From NCBI RefSeq assembly GCF_016427505.1, contig NZ_JAELXS010000002.1, positions 62,001 to 126,000 on the forward strand: a stretch of DNA of 64,000 nt, written 5' to 3'. The notes under the pieces were generated by a model. It made no database searches and had not been told where the DNA came from. It was given only the letters and a program-made list of their open reading frames with translations. Made by a program: the position numbers and the translations under genes. Source of the DNA: Sphingomonas mollis (lineage in GTDB: Bacteria; Pseudomonadota; Alphaproteobacteria; Sphingomonadales; Sphingomonadaceae). Shown piece by piece: positions 34,937-43,923 of this stretch (position 1 is the stretch's first letter; every line of letters starts with the position of its first letter).

Positions 34937-35980
34937 GTGTCGGGCCAGCGCAGAGCCACTTCGTTCGATATCGCCCATCTGGCAGGGGTGTCGCAGCCGA
35001 CCGTGTCGAGGGCACTGCGCGGCAGCACGACCGTCAGCGCCGCTACGCGCCAGCGGATCGAGACGATCGCGCGTGAACTGAACTATTCGGTCGATCGCTC
35101 GGCATCGAACCTGCGATCCGGCGCGACCCGCACGCTGGCGCTGCTGCTGTTCCGTGATCCGACGCCCAACGACACGCTGATAAACCCTTTCTTCCTGGCG
35201 ATGCTGGGATCGATGATGGAGACATGCGCCAAGGCAGGCTACGACCTGCTGGTGTCGTTCCAGCAGATGTCGGGCGACTGGTATCGCGATTACGAGGGGA
35301 GCCACCGGGCCGATGGCCTGATCCTGCTCGGCTATGGCGATTATGCCGATTATCATCACCGGCTGATCGATCTGGTCGATCAGGGTACGCATTTCGTGCG
35401 GTGGGGCCATGTCACGCCGGGCCAGCCGGGCCTGACGCTGGGGTGTGACAATGTCGCTGGCGGGCAGGCGGCCACGGCGCATCTGATCGAACGGGGGCGG
35501 CGACGGATCGCGTTCCTTGGCGATGCAACGGATCATTATCCAGAATTTCACGATCGCTATGGTGGCTATGCACAGGCAATGGCGGCGGCGGGCCTGTCAC
35601 CCGATCCGGCGTTGCAGGTATCATCCATATCGACCGAGGAAGATGGCGTACGGGCCGCGCGGGAATTGCTGGACCGGGGCGTCGCCTTTGACGGCATCGT
35701 CGCGGCGAGCGACCTGATCGCGCTGGCGGCGATGCGGGTGCTGGCGGGGGCGGGGATCACCGTACCTGCCGACGTCGCTATCGTCGGGTTCGACGATATC
35801 CCCGCCGCCAGCCTCGCCAATCCGCCGCTGACGACGGTGGTACAGGACGCCGGCACCGCCGGGCGACGGCTGGTCGAGCTGTTGCTTGCCCGGATCAAGG
35901 GCGACACTGTCGCCAACCTCGTCCTGCCGACGCGACTGACGGTGCGTCGATCGTCCGGCGATATCAACGACGCAGCGTGA
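34937..35980 (+). CDS. LacI-family transcriptional repressor
   Basis: About 347 residues from the GTG at 34937, which follows AGAGAGGA by 10 bases; a GTG at 34910 is also in frame. The N-terminal HTH is textbook: TSFDIAHLAGVSQPTVSRAL, then hinge RELNYSVDRSASNLRSGATR. The remainder is a periplasmic-binding-protein-like sugar domain with ...GFDDIPAASLANPPLTTVVQ. Divergent from a GH97 glucosidase, so it probably senses an alpha-glucan breakdown product. The 3' end overlaps the convergent kinase gene by 17 bases. Confidence 0.92.
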   Translation: MSGQRRATSFDIAHLAGVSQPTVSRALRGSTTVSAATRQRIETIARELNYSVDRSASNLRSGATRTLALLLFRDPTPNDTLINPFFLAMLGSMMETCAKAGYDLLVSFQQMSGDWYRDYEGSHRADGLILLGYGDYADYHHRLIDLVDQGTHFVRWGHVTPGQPGLTLGCDNVAGGQAATAHLIERGRRRIAFLGDATDHYPEFHDRYGGYAQAMAAAGLSPDPALQVSSISTEEDGVRAARELLDRGVAFDGIVAASDLIALAAMRVLAGAGITVPADVAIVGFDDIPAASLANPPLTTVVQDAGTAGRRLVELLLARIKGDTVANLVLPTRLTVRRSSGDINDAA

Positions 35981-37313
35981 TCGTCGCGGCGAGGCCGCCC
36001 TCAGGACGATTGGCCAGCACGACCTCGCCCCCCGCTTCGCGCACGATGGCACGGGCCAGTGCCAGCCCCAGGCCTATCCCACCCGTCTCGCGATTGCGTG
36101 ATGTTTCCAGCCGCGTGAACGGATCGAAGACGTCGCCCATCCGGTCGGCCGGGATACCGGGACCGCGATCGGCCACGACGATCGCCACGGCGTGCTGTTC
36201 GGCCCGGAGGCTGACCTCCGCCACCTCGCCATATTTCACCGCGTTCTCGATCAGGTTGCGGACGGCGCGACGCATCAGGGCCGGGCGCAGCCGCATGCGC
36301 AGCCGGTCGATATCCTCGAACGAGACCGGCGCGCCCAGATCGCGGAAATCCTCGACCACCGCATCGACCAGCGCGGCCAGATCGACCTCGGTCAGTGGTT
36401 CGCTGGGCCGCCCAAGACGGGCGAGCGACAGGATATCGTCCAGCGTCCGGTTCATATCGGCGATCGTGTCGATCATGCGGAGCCGATCCGCCTCGTCCTC
36501 CACCGATTCGATCCGCACCCGCAATGCCGCCAGTGGCGTGCGCAGATCATGGCCGATCGCGCCCAGCATCCGGTCTTTTTCATCCAGCATCGCCGTGACG
36601 CGCAGGCGCAGGCCGTTGAACGCAGTAATCAGCGCCGCGACATCGTCAGGACCACTGACCGCAACAGGCGCGACGGGTTCGCCCGGACCGAAACGCTCGG
36701 CCGCCGCCGTCAGATCGCGCAGGGGTCGGGAAAGGCGCCGGACCGCCCAAAGGACCGGCAGCAGCACGATGACGAACAGGATCGCCGTCTGACCGGCCAG
36801 CCGCCACACCAGGCCGATGTCATGCGCGCCCCAGGGCATGCGCTGGACCAGCCAGCCCAGCCCCGGCCGCTCGACCGCGATCACCAGTTCATCGGCACTC
36901 CGCATCAGAAAACGTCGCCGGCTGACGGGCAGACGGCGCAGCAACGGACTGTCGACACGAAGCGGGCTGAGGCCGGTGACGATGCGACCGACCTGTACGC
37001 CCGATTCCGCAAGCCCGGACCGTAAGGACTTCTCGACCTCCGGCTCGCGCGGCAGCGTGGCCGGAACGGGGTTGGCGGATACCAGCCGCACCCGACCACG
37101 ATCGGCCACCGGCGGTCGGCCTTGCGCACTGCGTTCGATCGCATCGGCAAAGCGCGTCGCGGCGGGCCCGGTGATCTGCGCCAGCGCGAAGAACCGCCGT
37201 TCCCGCAGCAACAGCGTGAAATTGATCGCCTGCGCGACGAACAGCGCGAGCGCGATCAGCAGCGCGATCTGGCCCGCGAGCTTGCGCGGCCAGAGGCGGG
37301 ATAGGACGGTCAA
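35964..37313 (-). CDS. Sensor histidine kinase
   Basis: About 449 residues if started at a TTG at 37313 that overlaps the regulator stop (TTGA); an ATG at 37355 would lengthen it by 14. Two membrane segments (about 10-35 and 150-175), a HAMP linker, His box in MLGAIGHDLRTPLAALRVRI, and an ATPase domain with LIENAVKYG, VADRGPGIP and GGIGLGLALARA. The periplasmic part is short and Arg/Pro-rich. Partner of the upstream OmpR-type regulator. The end overlaps the convergent lacI-type gene by 17 bases. Signal unknown; the calcium-binding-type protein in the same operon hints at a cation or envelope cue. Confidence 0.88.
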   Translation of the reverse strand: MTVLSRLWPRKLAGQIALLIALALFVAQAINFTLLLRERRFFALAQITGPAATRFADAIERSAQGRPPVADRGRVRLVSANPVPATLPREPEVEKSLRSGLAESGVQVGRIVTGLSPLRVDSPLLRRLPVSRRRFLMRSADELVIAVERPGLGWLVQRMPWGAHDIGLVWRLAGQTAILFVIVLLPVLWAVRRLSRPLRDLTAAAERFGPGEPVAPVAVSGPDDVAALITAFNGLRLRVTAMLDEKDRMLGAIGHDLRTPLAALRVRIESVEDEADRLRMIDTIADMNRTLDDILSLARLGRPSEPLTEVDLAALVDAVVEDFRDLGAPVSFEDIDRLRMRLRPALMRRAVRNLIENAVKYGEVAEVSLRAEQHAVAIVVADRGPGIPADRMGDVFDPFTRLETSRNRETGGIGLGLALARAIVREAGGEVVLANRPEGGLAATITLRR

Positions 37314-38047
37314 AGCCGGGTCACTTCGGCGGCCAGCGTATAGCCGCCGCCCCATACCGTCTTGATGATATCGGGCGCCTTCGCATCCGCCTCGATCTTG
37401 CGTCGCAGGCGGCTGACCTGATTGTCGATCGCCCGGTCGAACGCAGCGGCTTCGCGGCCTTGCGTCAGGTCGAGCAACTGGTCGCGGGTCAGCACCTGAC
37501 GGGGACGCGTAACGAGCGCCAGCAACAGATTGAATTCGCCCGTCGACAGCGGCACGGACACGCCCTCGCGATCGACCAGCGCGCGCTCGCCCGATTTCAG
37601 GACCCAGCCGGCAAAGGCATAGGAGCCCGTCTCCGGCGCATGCTGGCGCGTACCGCCGCCCTGCGTCCGCCGCAGGATCACCTTGACGCGCGTGGCCAGT
37701 TCGCGCGGCGAAAACGGCTTAACGACATAATCGTCCGCGCCCATTTCCAGCCCGACGATCCGGTCGGTTTCCTCGGCACGGGCGGTCAGCAGGATGACCG
37801 GCACGTCGCTGGTCGCGGCGATATGGCGGCACAGGCTCAGGCCGTCCTCGCCCGGCATCATGATGTCGATGATCGCCAGATCGATCGCATATGCCGCCAA
37901 TCGGGACCGCGCACCCTCTGCATCGCCCGCCTGGGTGACGCGGAAACCCTGTTTGCCCAGATACACCGCCAGCGGTTCACGGATCGAACGTTCGTCATCA
38001 ACGAGCAGCAGGTGCGGCAGATCTCCCATGACGCCGGGGTCTAGCAT
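37310..38047 (-). CDS. OmpR-family response regulator
   Basis: About 245 residues from the ATG at 38047; an ATG at 38029 is another possible start. Receiver with LLLVDDERSIREPL, phospho-acceptor Asp in DLAIIDIMMPGEDGLSL, Thr in LLTARAEE and Lys in VVKPF; C-terminal winged helix with LLALVTRPRQVLTRDQLLDL and AIDNQVSRLRRKIE. The pattern of the second domain (GYTLAAEV at the end) is normal. In operon with the downstream kinase and the EF-hand gene upstream (26-base gap). Confidence 0.92.
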   Translation of the reverse strand: MLDPGVMGDLPHLLLVDDERSIREPLAVYLGKQGFRVTQAGDAEGARSRLAAYAIDLAIIDIMMPGEDGLSLCRHIAATSDVPVILLTARAEETDRIVGLEMGADDYVVKPFSPRELATRVKVILRRTQGGGTRQHAPETGSYAFAGWVLKSGERALVDREGVSVPLSTGEFNLLLALVTRPRQVLTRDQLLDLTQGREAAAFDRAIDNQVSRLRRKIEADAKAPDIIKTVWGGGYTLAAEVTRL

Positions 38048-38072
38048 GACGCCGGTCTCTGGAAACAGTGGA

Positions 38073-38537
38073 TCATTGCGCCGGGGGTGGCGGCGCATCG
38101 TCGCCGCGCGGCGGGCGGGGGCCGGGGCGGGCAGCGGCCAGTTCGGCCGCATCGAGGCGCCCATCCTTGTTCGTATCCAGCCGATCGAAACGGTTCGCCG
38201 CCATCTGGCGCGATTGCTCCAGCGTCAGTTCCCGGTCACCGCCGCTGCCCATCCCACCGCCCATGCCCCTACCACGTCCGCCACGACCGATGCCATCGCC
38301 GCGCCGTTCCGCCCGCATCGCCTCCATCGCGGCCCGCCGCTCTTCGGGCGTAACCTTGCCGTCATGGTTGCTGTCCATGCGGGCGAACATCCCATTCGCC
38401 TGCGCCATCGCTTCCGCACGGGTCACGATGCCATCGCCATTGGCATCGGCACGGCGAAGCCCGGCGGGGCCGCCGGGGGGTGGGGCAGGTGGAGTGACGG
38501 TCTGAGTCATGGCGGCGAGCAGCAGCGAGATAATCAT
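38073..38537 (-). CDS. EF-hand calcium-binding protein
   Basis: 154 residues. A short hydrophobic start (MIISLLLAAM) may be a signal. Three EF-hand loops with Asp at positions 1, 3 and 5 are seen: DANGDGIVTRAE, DSNHDGKVTPEE and DTNKDGRLDAAE. A Gly/Arg-rich linker (GIGRGGRGRGMGGGMGSGGD) separates the second and third. Calcium binding is likely. It precedes the regulator and kinase genes by 26 bases and probably shares their transcript, so it could be a target or modulator of the sensor. Function unknown. Confidence 0.85.
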   Translation of the reverse strand: MIISLLLAAMTQTVTPPAPPPGGPAGLRRADANGDGIVTRAEAMAQANGMFARMDSNHDGKVTPEERRAAMEAMRAERRGDGIGRGGRGRGMGGGMGSGGDRELTLEQSRQMAANRFDRLDTNKDGRLDAAELAAARPGPRPPRGDDAPPPPAQ

Positions 38538-38660
38538 CGGATAGCTCCGGCCGGCGCGTGGACCATCCGCGTGCCGAATGGATCATCCTATCGCCCACCA
38601 CTGTCGCATCCTTGTGTCGATCGACCCGACGATGTGTCGCAATTTGTACGGACGGGTTGT

Positions 38661-39446
38661 TCAGGCGAAGATCGCGACACCCTGCATCTGCTCGGCGACA
38701 GGCGTCAGATCGGTATTCCACACGGCCATCCGCTGGCTGGAATATCCCTCGCTGGCGTGATCGGTGTGCGCATTGAGCAACCACCAGCCGTCTCGCGTCC
38801 GTGGCACCGGCATCAACAGGTTGACGAGCCACGTCATCGAACTGACGGGCGCCGGCCGGCCGATCAGCCGCAACGCCGCTGGCGGCAGGCAGTCGGCAAC
38901 AGCCAGCAATTCCACCGCCGGATCGAGGGCGGTGCGGTCACGCAATCGCACCCATCGCCGCCATGCCGTCGGCGTCGTCGCATCGGGCCGGTCGATGAAC
39001 TCGAAATTCTTCGTGAACGCGACTGCCGGAATGCCGAAGGAACCCGGCTCCTCGAGCATAGGTGGCGGGCAATCGGTATGCCGACCCGTCCGATGGTCGA
39101 TCGACGATGCCATCGTCGCCACGAACACGAACATCGCGCGCAGTCCGAGCCCCGCATCGCCGCTGATATCGACCTGGACATAGGCCGCGTTACGGCCCCG
39201 CCGCAATCGCTCGGCGCGTAGGGTGATGACGCCGGAAAGCGGACCGATAAAGGCGATCTGCGCCGATCGAAGCGGCGGCAGATCGACGTCCGACCGTTGT
39301 GCGACGTGCAGGGCCAGCGCACTCGACAGGCCGCCATAAGCGGTACGCCCCTGCAACCAGCCATCGGGGACAGTCGTCTGCCAACCATCTCCCGACGGCT
39401 TCAGCGCGGCGATCAGCGCGCCTACCCCAAGTGTCTCACTGCCCAT
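38661..39446 (-). CDS. Acyl-CoA thioesterase family protein (double hot-dog)
   Basis: 261 residues with the two-hot-dog layout: N-terminal repeat including LQGRTAYGGLSSALALHVA and a C-terminal repeat ending GYSSQRMAVWNTDLTPVAEQ. The family cleaves acyl-CoA to acid and CoA. It lies at the left edge of a group of acyl-CoA genes, 14 bases downstream of a glutathione S-transferase gene in the same direction. Substrate chain length is unknown. It differs from the TesB-type thioesterase at 45.8-46.7 kb. Confidence 0.75.
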   Translation of the reverse strand: MGSETLGVGALIAALKPSGDGWQTTVPDGWLQGRTAYGGLSSALALHVAQRSDVDLPPLRSAQIAFIGPLSGVITLRAERLRRGRNAAYVQVDISGDAGLGLRAMFVFVATMASSIDHRTGRHTDCPPPMLEEPGSFGIPAVAFTKNFEFIDRPDATTPTAWRRWVRLRDRTALDPAVELLAVADCLPPAALRLIGRPAPVSSMTWLVNLLMPVPRTRDGWWLLNAHTDHASEGYSSQRMAVWNTDLTPVAEQMQGVAIFA

Positions 39447-39460
39447 GGACGTCCAACCGG

Positions 39461-40150
39461 TCAGCGCGCCGTCTGGCCGAAGAGGATCTTCTTCGCCTCC
39501 TCATCGTCCACGACGTTGCGTTCGCTGATTTCCTTCCCTTTCGCATAGGCCGTGACGGTCGCCGGCCGCGAAGCGATGCGATCGAACCAACGGTGCAAAT
39601 GGGGAAAATCCTCCAGCTTCTGGCCCTGCGCTTCATGTGGAACGATCCAGGGATAACAGGCCATGTCGGCAATCGAATAGTCACCGGCGATAAAGTCACG
39701 CCCCTCCAGCTGTCTATTGAGTACACCGTATAGACGGCTGGTTTCGTTCACATATCGGTCGATCGCATAGGGGATCTTCTCCGGCGCATAGCGATTGAAG
39801 TGATGGTTCTGCCCCAACATCGGACCAAGACCACCCATCTGCCACATCAGCCACTGCGTCGTCACCACCCGGCCACGCATATCCGTCGGCAGGAAGCGGC
39901 CGGTCTTCTCCGCGAGATACAACAGGATAGCGCCGGATTCAAATACGGAAACCGGTGCGCCCCCATCGCTCGGCTCATGATCCACGATCGCCGGCATCCG
40001 GTTGTTTGGCGCGATCGCCAGAAAATCGGGCACGAACTGTTCACCCTTGCCGATATTGACCGGCAGGATGCGATAGGGGAGGCCAGTCTCTTCGAGGAAG
40101 AGCGTGATCTTGTGCCCGTTGGGCGTCGGCCAGTAATGCAGATCGATCAT
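39461..40150 (-). CDS. Glutathione S-transferase (YfcG/disulfide-bond oxidoreductase type)
   Basis: 229 residues. N-terminal thioredoxin-like domain with LHYWPTPNGHKITLFLEETG and the glutathione-binding stretch VFESGAILLYLAEKTG; C-terminal helical domain with FIAGDYSIADMACYPWI. The Asn in TPNGHK and Glu-Ser match YfcG/YghU-type enzymes that reduce disulfides with glutathione rather than conjugating toxins. In a probable pair with the thioesterase; upstream lies the tandem-TetR gene. Confidence 0.85.
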   Translation of the reverse strand: MIDLHYWPTPNGHKITLFLEETGLPYRILPVNIGKGEQFVPDFLAIAPNNRMPAIVDHEPSDGGAPVSVFESGAILLYLAEKTGRFLPTDMRGRVVTTQWLMWQMGGLGPMLGQNHHFNRYAPEKIPYAIDRYVNETSRLYGVLNRQLEGRDFIAGDYSIADMACYPWIVPHEAQGQKLEDFPHLHRWFDRIASRPATVTAYAKGKEISERNVVDDEEAKKILFGQTAR

Positions 40151-40218
40151 CGGGGTTGCTCCTTACAGGGTCGCGCTGAATATGGGCGGTCCCCGACGAC
40201 CCCGAAAGGAGCGGGTAA

Positions 40219-41451
40219 TCAGGCCGCGGCCATCCGGTCGTCGAACAGGCCGTACAGCAGCGTCGACGCATACATCGCCACGGCGCGATCGCGCGGCATC
40301 GTGCCTGCCCATTTACGCATGTCGAACGCGGCATTCTGTAGCGCCATCAGCGCCTGTGCGGCGATCAGCGCATCGACCGGACGGCATGACCCCTCCGCCA
40401 CGCCATCCATGATCGTGCCGGCATAGCGGCGCGCGATCCGGTTCGACCGATCGACCATCGCGTCGCGCACGCCGGCCGGCAATCCACTCAGCGCCGTGGT
40501 GCGCAACAGCGGCGCGGCCTCGGCAAACTGCACGTCCAGCAGGGTCGCGACCGTGCTCGCCAATCGCTGCCAATGGCTGTCATCGCGCGCATCGGCCAGT
40601 ACCTGCGCCTCGGATATCGTATCGAAAGACCGCCGATAACAGGCGGTGACCAACTCGTCCTTCGCATCGAGATGGTGATAGAAGCTGCCCTTGGTGACGT
40701 TCAGTTCCGATGCGATCCGCTGCACCGACGCACCGCGATATCCCAGTTCGTTGATGAGGCGCGTCGCCGCCAGCAGGAAGGCCGCCCGGCCGGGCTCGCG
40801 TTCGTCATGGCTCAGGTCGAGCGTCGTCGGTGCCCAACGCGCATCGGATGCGGCGATGCCGTTCGCGAAGACGTCCATCAACCGCGCTTCCACCCGCGGA
40901 TACTGATCGGCATCATATCGTTGAATCCAGATCGGCAGCCAGAATGTGTTTTCGAGCAGTACATGCGCCCGCGCGCTGGTCAGGTCCTTCAGCGACCGGC
41001 TGGTGGGATCGCCCCATAGAGCACGGGTGGTGCGAAACACCTTTTGCCATCCCGCCATCAGGCGCGAACGGATCGGATCTTCCGTGGCGCGCAGGTCCGA
41101 CAGCACGGCAAAGGCGGTTTCTTCCCCCCGGTCGATCCGCTCCAGCCGTTCCATGTTGAGCCGCAGATAGCGCGCGACGCGGGCGCGGGGGGTATCGGCG
41201 CGCAGCGCGTCCTCCAGCATCTCCATCAGGCGATCGAGCGTATTCTCAAACGCCGCGGCGGCCAGATCCTCCTTGCGCTTGAAGTAATAGGTGACGCTGG
41301 TGGTGTTCAGCCCGACCCGCCGGGCGACATCGGCAAAGGTCATGCCCTTGGCCGATTGTTCGTTGATCGCCTCGGCCGCGGCGGCGAGGATCGCGTCGCG
41401 CTTGGCGCGAAAGCGCTTTGTTCCGATTTCTACGCTCTCGTCCGCCGTCAT
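40219..41451 (-). CDS. Tandem TetR regulator (two fused TetR units)
   Basis: About 410 residues, twice the usual TetR size. Two helix-turn-helix DNA-binding domains are present: FADVARRVGLNTTSVTYYFK (about residues 38-57) and SVQRIASELNVTKGSFYHHL (about 243-262), each followed by its own ligand-binding helical domain. One chain thus resembles a TetR dimer. Start taken at the ATG at 41451; earlier in-frame Met codons up to 41517 lack a clear ribosome site. Divergent from the acyl-CoA dehydrogenase gene with an inverted repeat between, so it probably represses that operon in response to an acyl-CoA or related ligand (inference). Confidence 0.85.
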   Translation of the reverse strand: MTADESVEIGTKRFRAKRDAILAAAAEAINEQSAKGMTFADVARRVGLNTTSVTYYFKRKEDLAAAAFENTLDRLMEMLEDALRADTPRARVARYLRLNMERLERIDRGEETAFAVLSDLRATEDPIRSRLMAGWQKVFRTTRALWGDPTSRSLKDLTSARAHVLLENTFWLPIWIQRYDADQYPRVEARLMDVFANGIAASDARWAPTTLDLSHDEREPGRAAFLLAATRLINELGYRGASVQRIASELNVTKGSFYHHLDAKDELVTACYRRSFDTISEAQVLADARDDSHWQRLASTVATLLDVQFAEAAPLLRTTALSGLPAGVRDAMVDRSNRIARRYAGTIMDGVAEGSCRPVDALIAAQALMALQNAAFDMRKWAGTMPRDRAVAMYASTLLYGLFDDRMAAA

Positions 41452-41539
41452 CCTGCCATCTGTACCAGCTTCCCTTTGCAGAGCCAGTCCCTTTTCCGGT
41501 ATCCTCATACACGGCACTTTTCGGATAGGTCTACGGCTT

Positions 41540-41555
41540 TACCGAACATCCGGTA
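41540..41555. promoter_or_regulatory. Inverted repeat TACCG-N6-CGGTA, likely TetR operator
   Basis: TACCG (41540-41544), six bases, CGGTA (41551-41555), a perfect dyad in the gap between the tandem-TetR gene and the divergent acyl-CoA dehydrogenase gene. Related CCGGTA and ACGG pieces occur nearby, for example at 41497-41502. Typical operator size for TetR proteins of acyl-CoA pathways. Confidence 0.5.
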
Positions 41556-41596
41556 CGGTCTAGGAGAAGAAAGACAACGATGGCTGGAGAGTGCCG

Positions 41597-42859
41597 GTGG
41601 ACTTCACGCTGAGCGAGCGCGAAACTTATTTCAGGGAACAGGTGAAGGCGTTCATCGACCGTGAAATCCGGCCAAGGCACGCCGATTATATCGCACAAGG
41701 TCATACCGGCGAGCGCTGGAAGGTGTTGCCCGTGATCGAGGAGGTCAAAGAGAAGGCAAAGGCAGCCGGTCTCTGGAACTTCTTCATGCCGCCCCGCTCC
41801 GGCCGCGCCCATGTCGACGATAGCTTCACGTTCGAGGGGACGCAGCTGACCAACCTCGAATATGCCCTATGTGCCGAAGAGATGGGGAAGATCAGCTGGG
41901 CCTCGGAATGCTTCAACTGCTCGGCCCCTGACACGGGCAATATGGAGGTGTTCCTGCGCTATGGCACCGCCGAGCAAAAGGAACGATGGCTGCGTCCGCT
42001 GATGAACGGCGACATCCGCTCCGCTTTCCTGATGACGGAGCCGCAGGTGGCCTCGTCCGATGCGACGAATATCCAGACCAGCATGGTGCGCGATGGCGAC
42101 GATTACGTCGTCAACGGCCGCAAATGGTGGTCGAGCGGCGTCGGCGATCCGCGCTGCAAGGTCGCCATCCTGATGGGCAAGACCAGCTTCGAAGGGTCAC
42201 GGCACAGCCAGCAGTCGATGATGATCCTCGACATGGAAACGCCCGGCGTGTCGATCGAACGGATGCTGTCGGTCTATGGATACGACCACGCACCGCACGG
42301 CCATGGCGAGGTGTCGTTGACCGACGTCCGCGTACCCGCCTCGAATGTCCTGCTGGGCGAGGGGCGGGGGTTCGAGATCGCGCAGGGAAGGCTGGGTCCG
42401 GGCCGCATCCATCATTGCATGCGAACAATCGGCGTCGCCGAAACCGCGCTGGCGGCGATGGCGAAGCGCCTGCAATCACGCATCGTGTTCGGCAAACGCA
42501 TCTCCGATCATTCGATATGGGAACAGCGCGTCGCCAAGGCACGGATCGACATCGAGATGACCCGCCTGTTGTGCCTGAAGGCCGCCGACATGATGGACAA
42601 GGCAGGTAACAAGGCGGCGCAGGTCGAAATCGCGATGATAAAGGTCGCGGCCCCGACGATGGCGCTGCAAATCCTCGACGACGCCATTCAGGCGCATGGC
42701 GGCGGCGGCGTCAGTGAGGACTTTTCACTCGCCCATGATTGGGCGGCGATGCGCACACTACGTTTCGCCGATGGCCCGGACGAGGTCCACAACCGCTCCA
42801 TCGCCCGCGCCGAATTCGGCAAATATGGTGACGTGGCGGCAGAGCGACCCGTCCGGTGA
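41597..42859 (+). CDS. Acyl-CoA dehydrogenase
   Basis: About 420 residues from the GTG at 41597 (GGAGA 6 bases upstream); a GTG at 41591 is too close to it. FAD-dependent alpha,beta-dehydrogenation of acyl-CoA. The ACAD pattern is full: [39 protein letters not shown], then [32 protein letters not shown]. The family is nearest to the ACAD10/11-like dehydrogenases acting on long or modified chains. The stop overlaps the GTG start of a phosphotransferase gene (GTGA), a pairing seen fused in eukaryotic ACAD10/11. Confidence 0.92.
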   Translation: MDFTLSERETYFREQVKAFIDREIRPRHADYIAQGHTGERWKVLPVIEEVKEKAKAAGLWNFFMPPRSGRAHVDDSFTFEGTQLTNLEYALCAEEMGKISWASECFNCSAPDTGNMEVFLRYGTAEQKERWLRPLMNGDIRSAFLMTEPQVASSDATNIQTSMVRDGDDYVVNGRKWWSSGVGDPRCKVAILMGKTSFEGSRHSQQSMMILDMETPGVSIERMLSVYGYDHAPHGHGEVSLTDVRVPASNVLLGEGRGFEIAQGRLGPGRIHHCMRTIGVAETALAAMAKRLQSRIVFGKRISDHSIWEQRVAKARIDIEMTRLLCLKAADMMDKAGNKAAQVEIAMIKVAAPTMALQILDDAIQAHGGGGVSEDFSLAHDWAAMRTLRFADGPDEVHNRSIARAEFGKYGDVAAERPVR

Positions 42860-43908
42860 CCGCACCGGACGGCACGATCGAGGTGGCGACCCGCGACCGG
42901 TTGGATCTGGACCGGCTGGGCGACTGGATGCAGGCCCATGTCGATGGCTTTCACGGGCCGCTGACCTATCGCCGGTTTTCGGGCGGTCAATCGAACCCGA
43001 CCTATCGGATCGATACGCAGGCTCGGGCCTATGTCCTGCGGCGCAAACCGTTCGGTCCGATCCTTCCCTCCGCCCACGCGGTGGAACGCGAGTTTCGCGT
43101 AATCGCCGGCCTTCACCCGACCGGCTTTCCGGTGCCGCAGCCATTGGGGTTGTGCGAGGACGATCAGGTCATCGGATCGCCCTTCTACGTGATGGAACTG
43201 ATCGCCGGACGGACGATCTGGGACGGCGCGATGCCCGGTTTGGTGCCTGCCGATCGACGGGCGCATTACGATGCGATGGTCGACACGCTCGCGGCGTTGC
43301 ACCAGACCGACTACGCAGCGGCGGGGTTGTCGGATTACGGCCGACCGGGCAATTATTTCGAACGGCAGGTCGCACGCTGGACCAAGCAATATCGCGCCGC
43401 CGAGACGGAACGGATGGAGGCGGTGGAGCGGCTGATCGACTGGTTGCCACGGACGCTTCCCGAACAGACCCGTACGTCGATCGTCCATGGCGACTACCGG
43501 ATCGACAACATGATCTTCGCCGACCGCGGCCCGCGCGTGCTGGCGGTGCTGGATTGGGAGCTATCGACGCTGGGTGATCCGCTCGCCGATTTCTCCTACC
43601 TCCTGATGAACTGGGTAACGGCGCCAGAGGGCCGGTCGGGCGTGCTGGGCCTGACAGGCCCGGATACGGGCATTCCGACGCTGGAAGAGGTCGTCGAACG
43701 CTATTGCAAGGCAACCGGCCGAGATGGCGTGCCGCAGCTCGACTGGTATTTTGCCTATAACCTGTTCCGGCTGACCGGCATCGTACAGGGCATCAAGCGC
43801 CGGATCATCGACGGTAACGCGGCCAGTGCCCAGGCGCAGGAAACCGCGGCGCGGGTCGGCGGACTGGCGGATGCCGCCTGGGCCTTTGCCGAACGGGCAG
43901 GGGCATAA
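42856..43908 (+). CDS. Phosphotransferase (APH/choline-kinase fold; ACAD10/11-like kinase)
   Basis: 350 residues. The APH kinase core: [20 protein letters not shown] (nucleotide loop), YVLRRKPFG (Lys), ATP-site ME, catalytic [20 protein letters not shown] (HGD with Asp and Asn), and metal Asp in [20 protein letters not shown]. In eukaryotes this domain is fused to acyl-CoA dehydrogenase and phosphorylates 4-hydroxyacyl-CoA, enabling 4-hydroxy acid degradation. The same two parts are adjacent here and coupled (GTGA overlap), so the same chemistry is plausible (inference). Confidence 0.85.
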   Translation: MTAPDGTIEVATRDRLDLDRLGDWMQAHVDGFHGPLTYRRFSGGQSNPTYRIDTQARAYVLRRKPFGPILPSAHAVEREFRVIAGLHPTGFPVPQPLGLCEDDQVIGSPFYVMELIAGRTIWDGAMPGLVPADRRAHYDAMVDTLAALHQTDYAAAGLSDYGRPGNYFERQVARWTKQYRAAETERMEAVERLIDWLPRTLPEQTRTSIVHGDYRIDNMIFADRGPRVLAVLDWELSTLGDPLADFSYLLMNWVTAPEGRSGVLGLTGPDTGIPTLEEVVERYCKATGRDGVPQLDWYFAYNLFRLTGIVQGIKRRIIDGNAASAQAQETAARVGGLADAAWAFAERAGA

Positions 43909-43923
43909 AGGGAGAAGAGCGCG

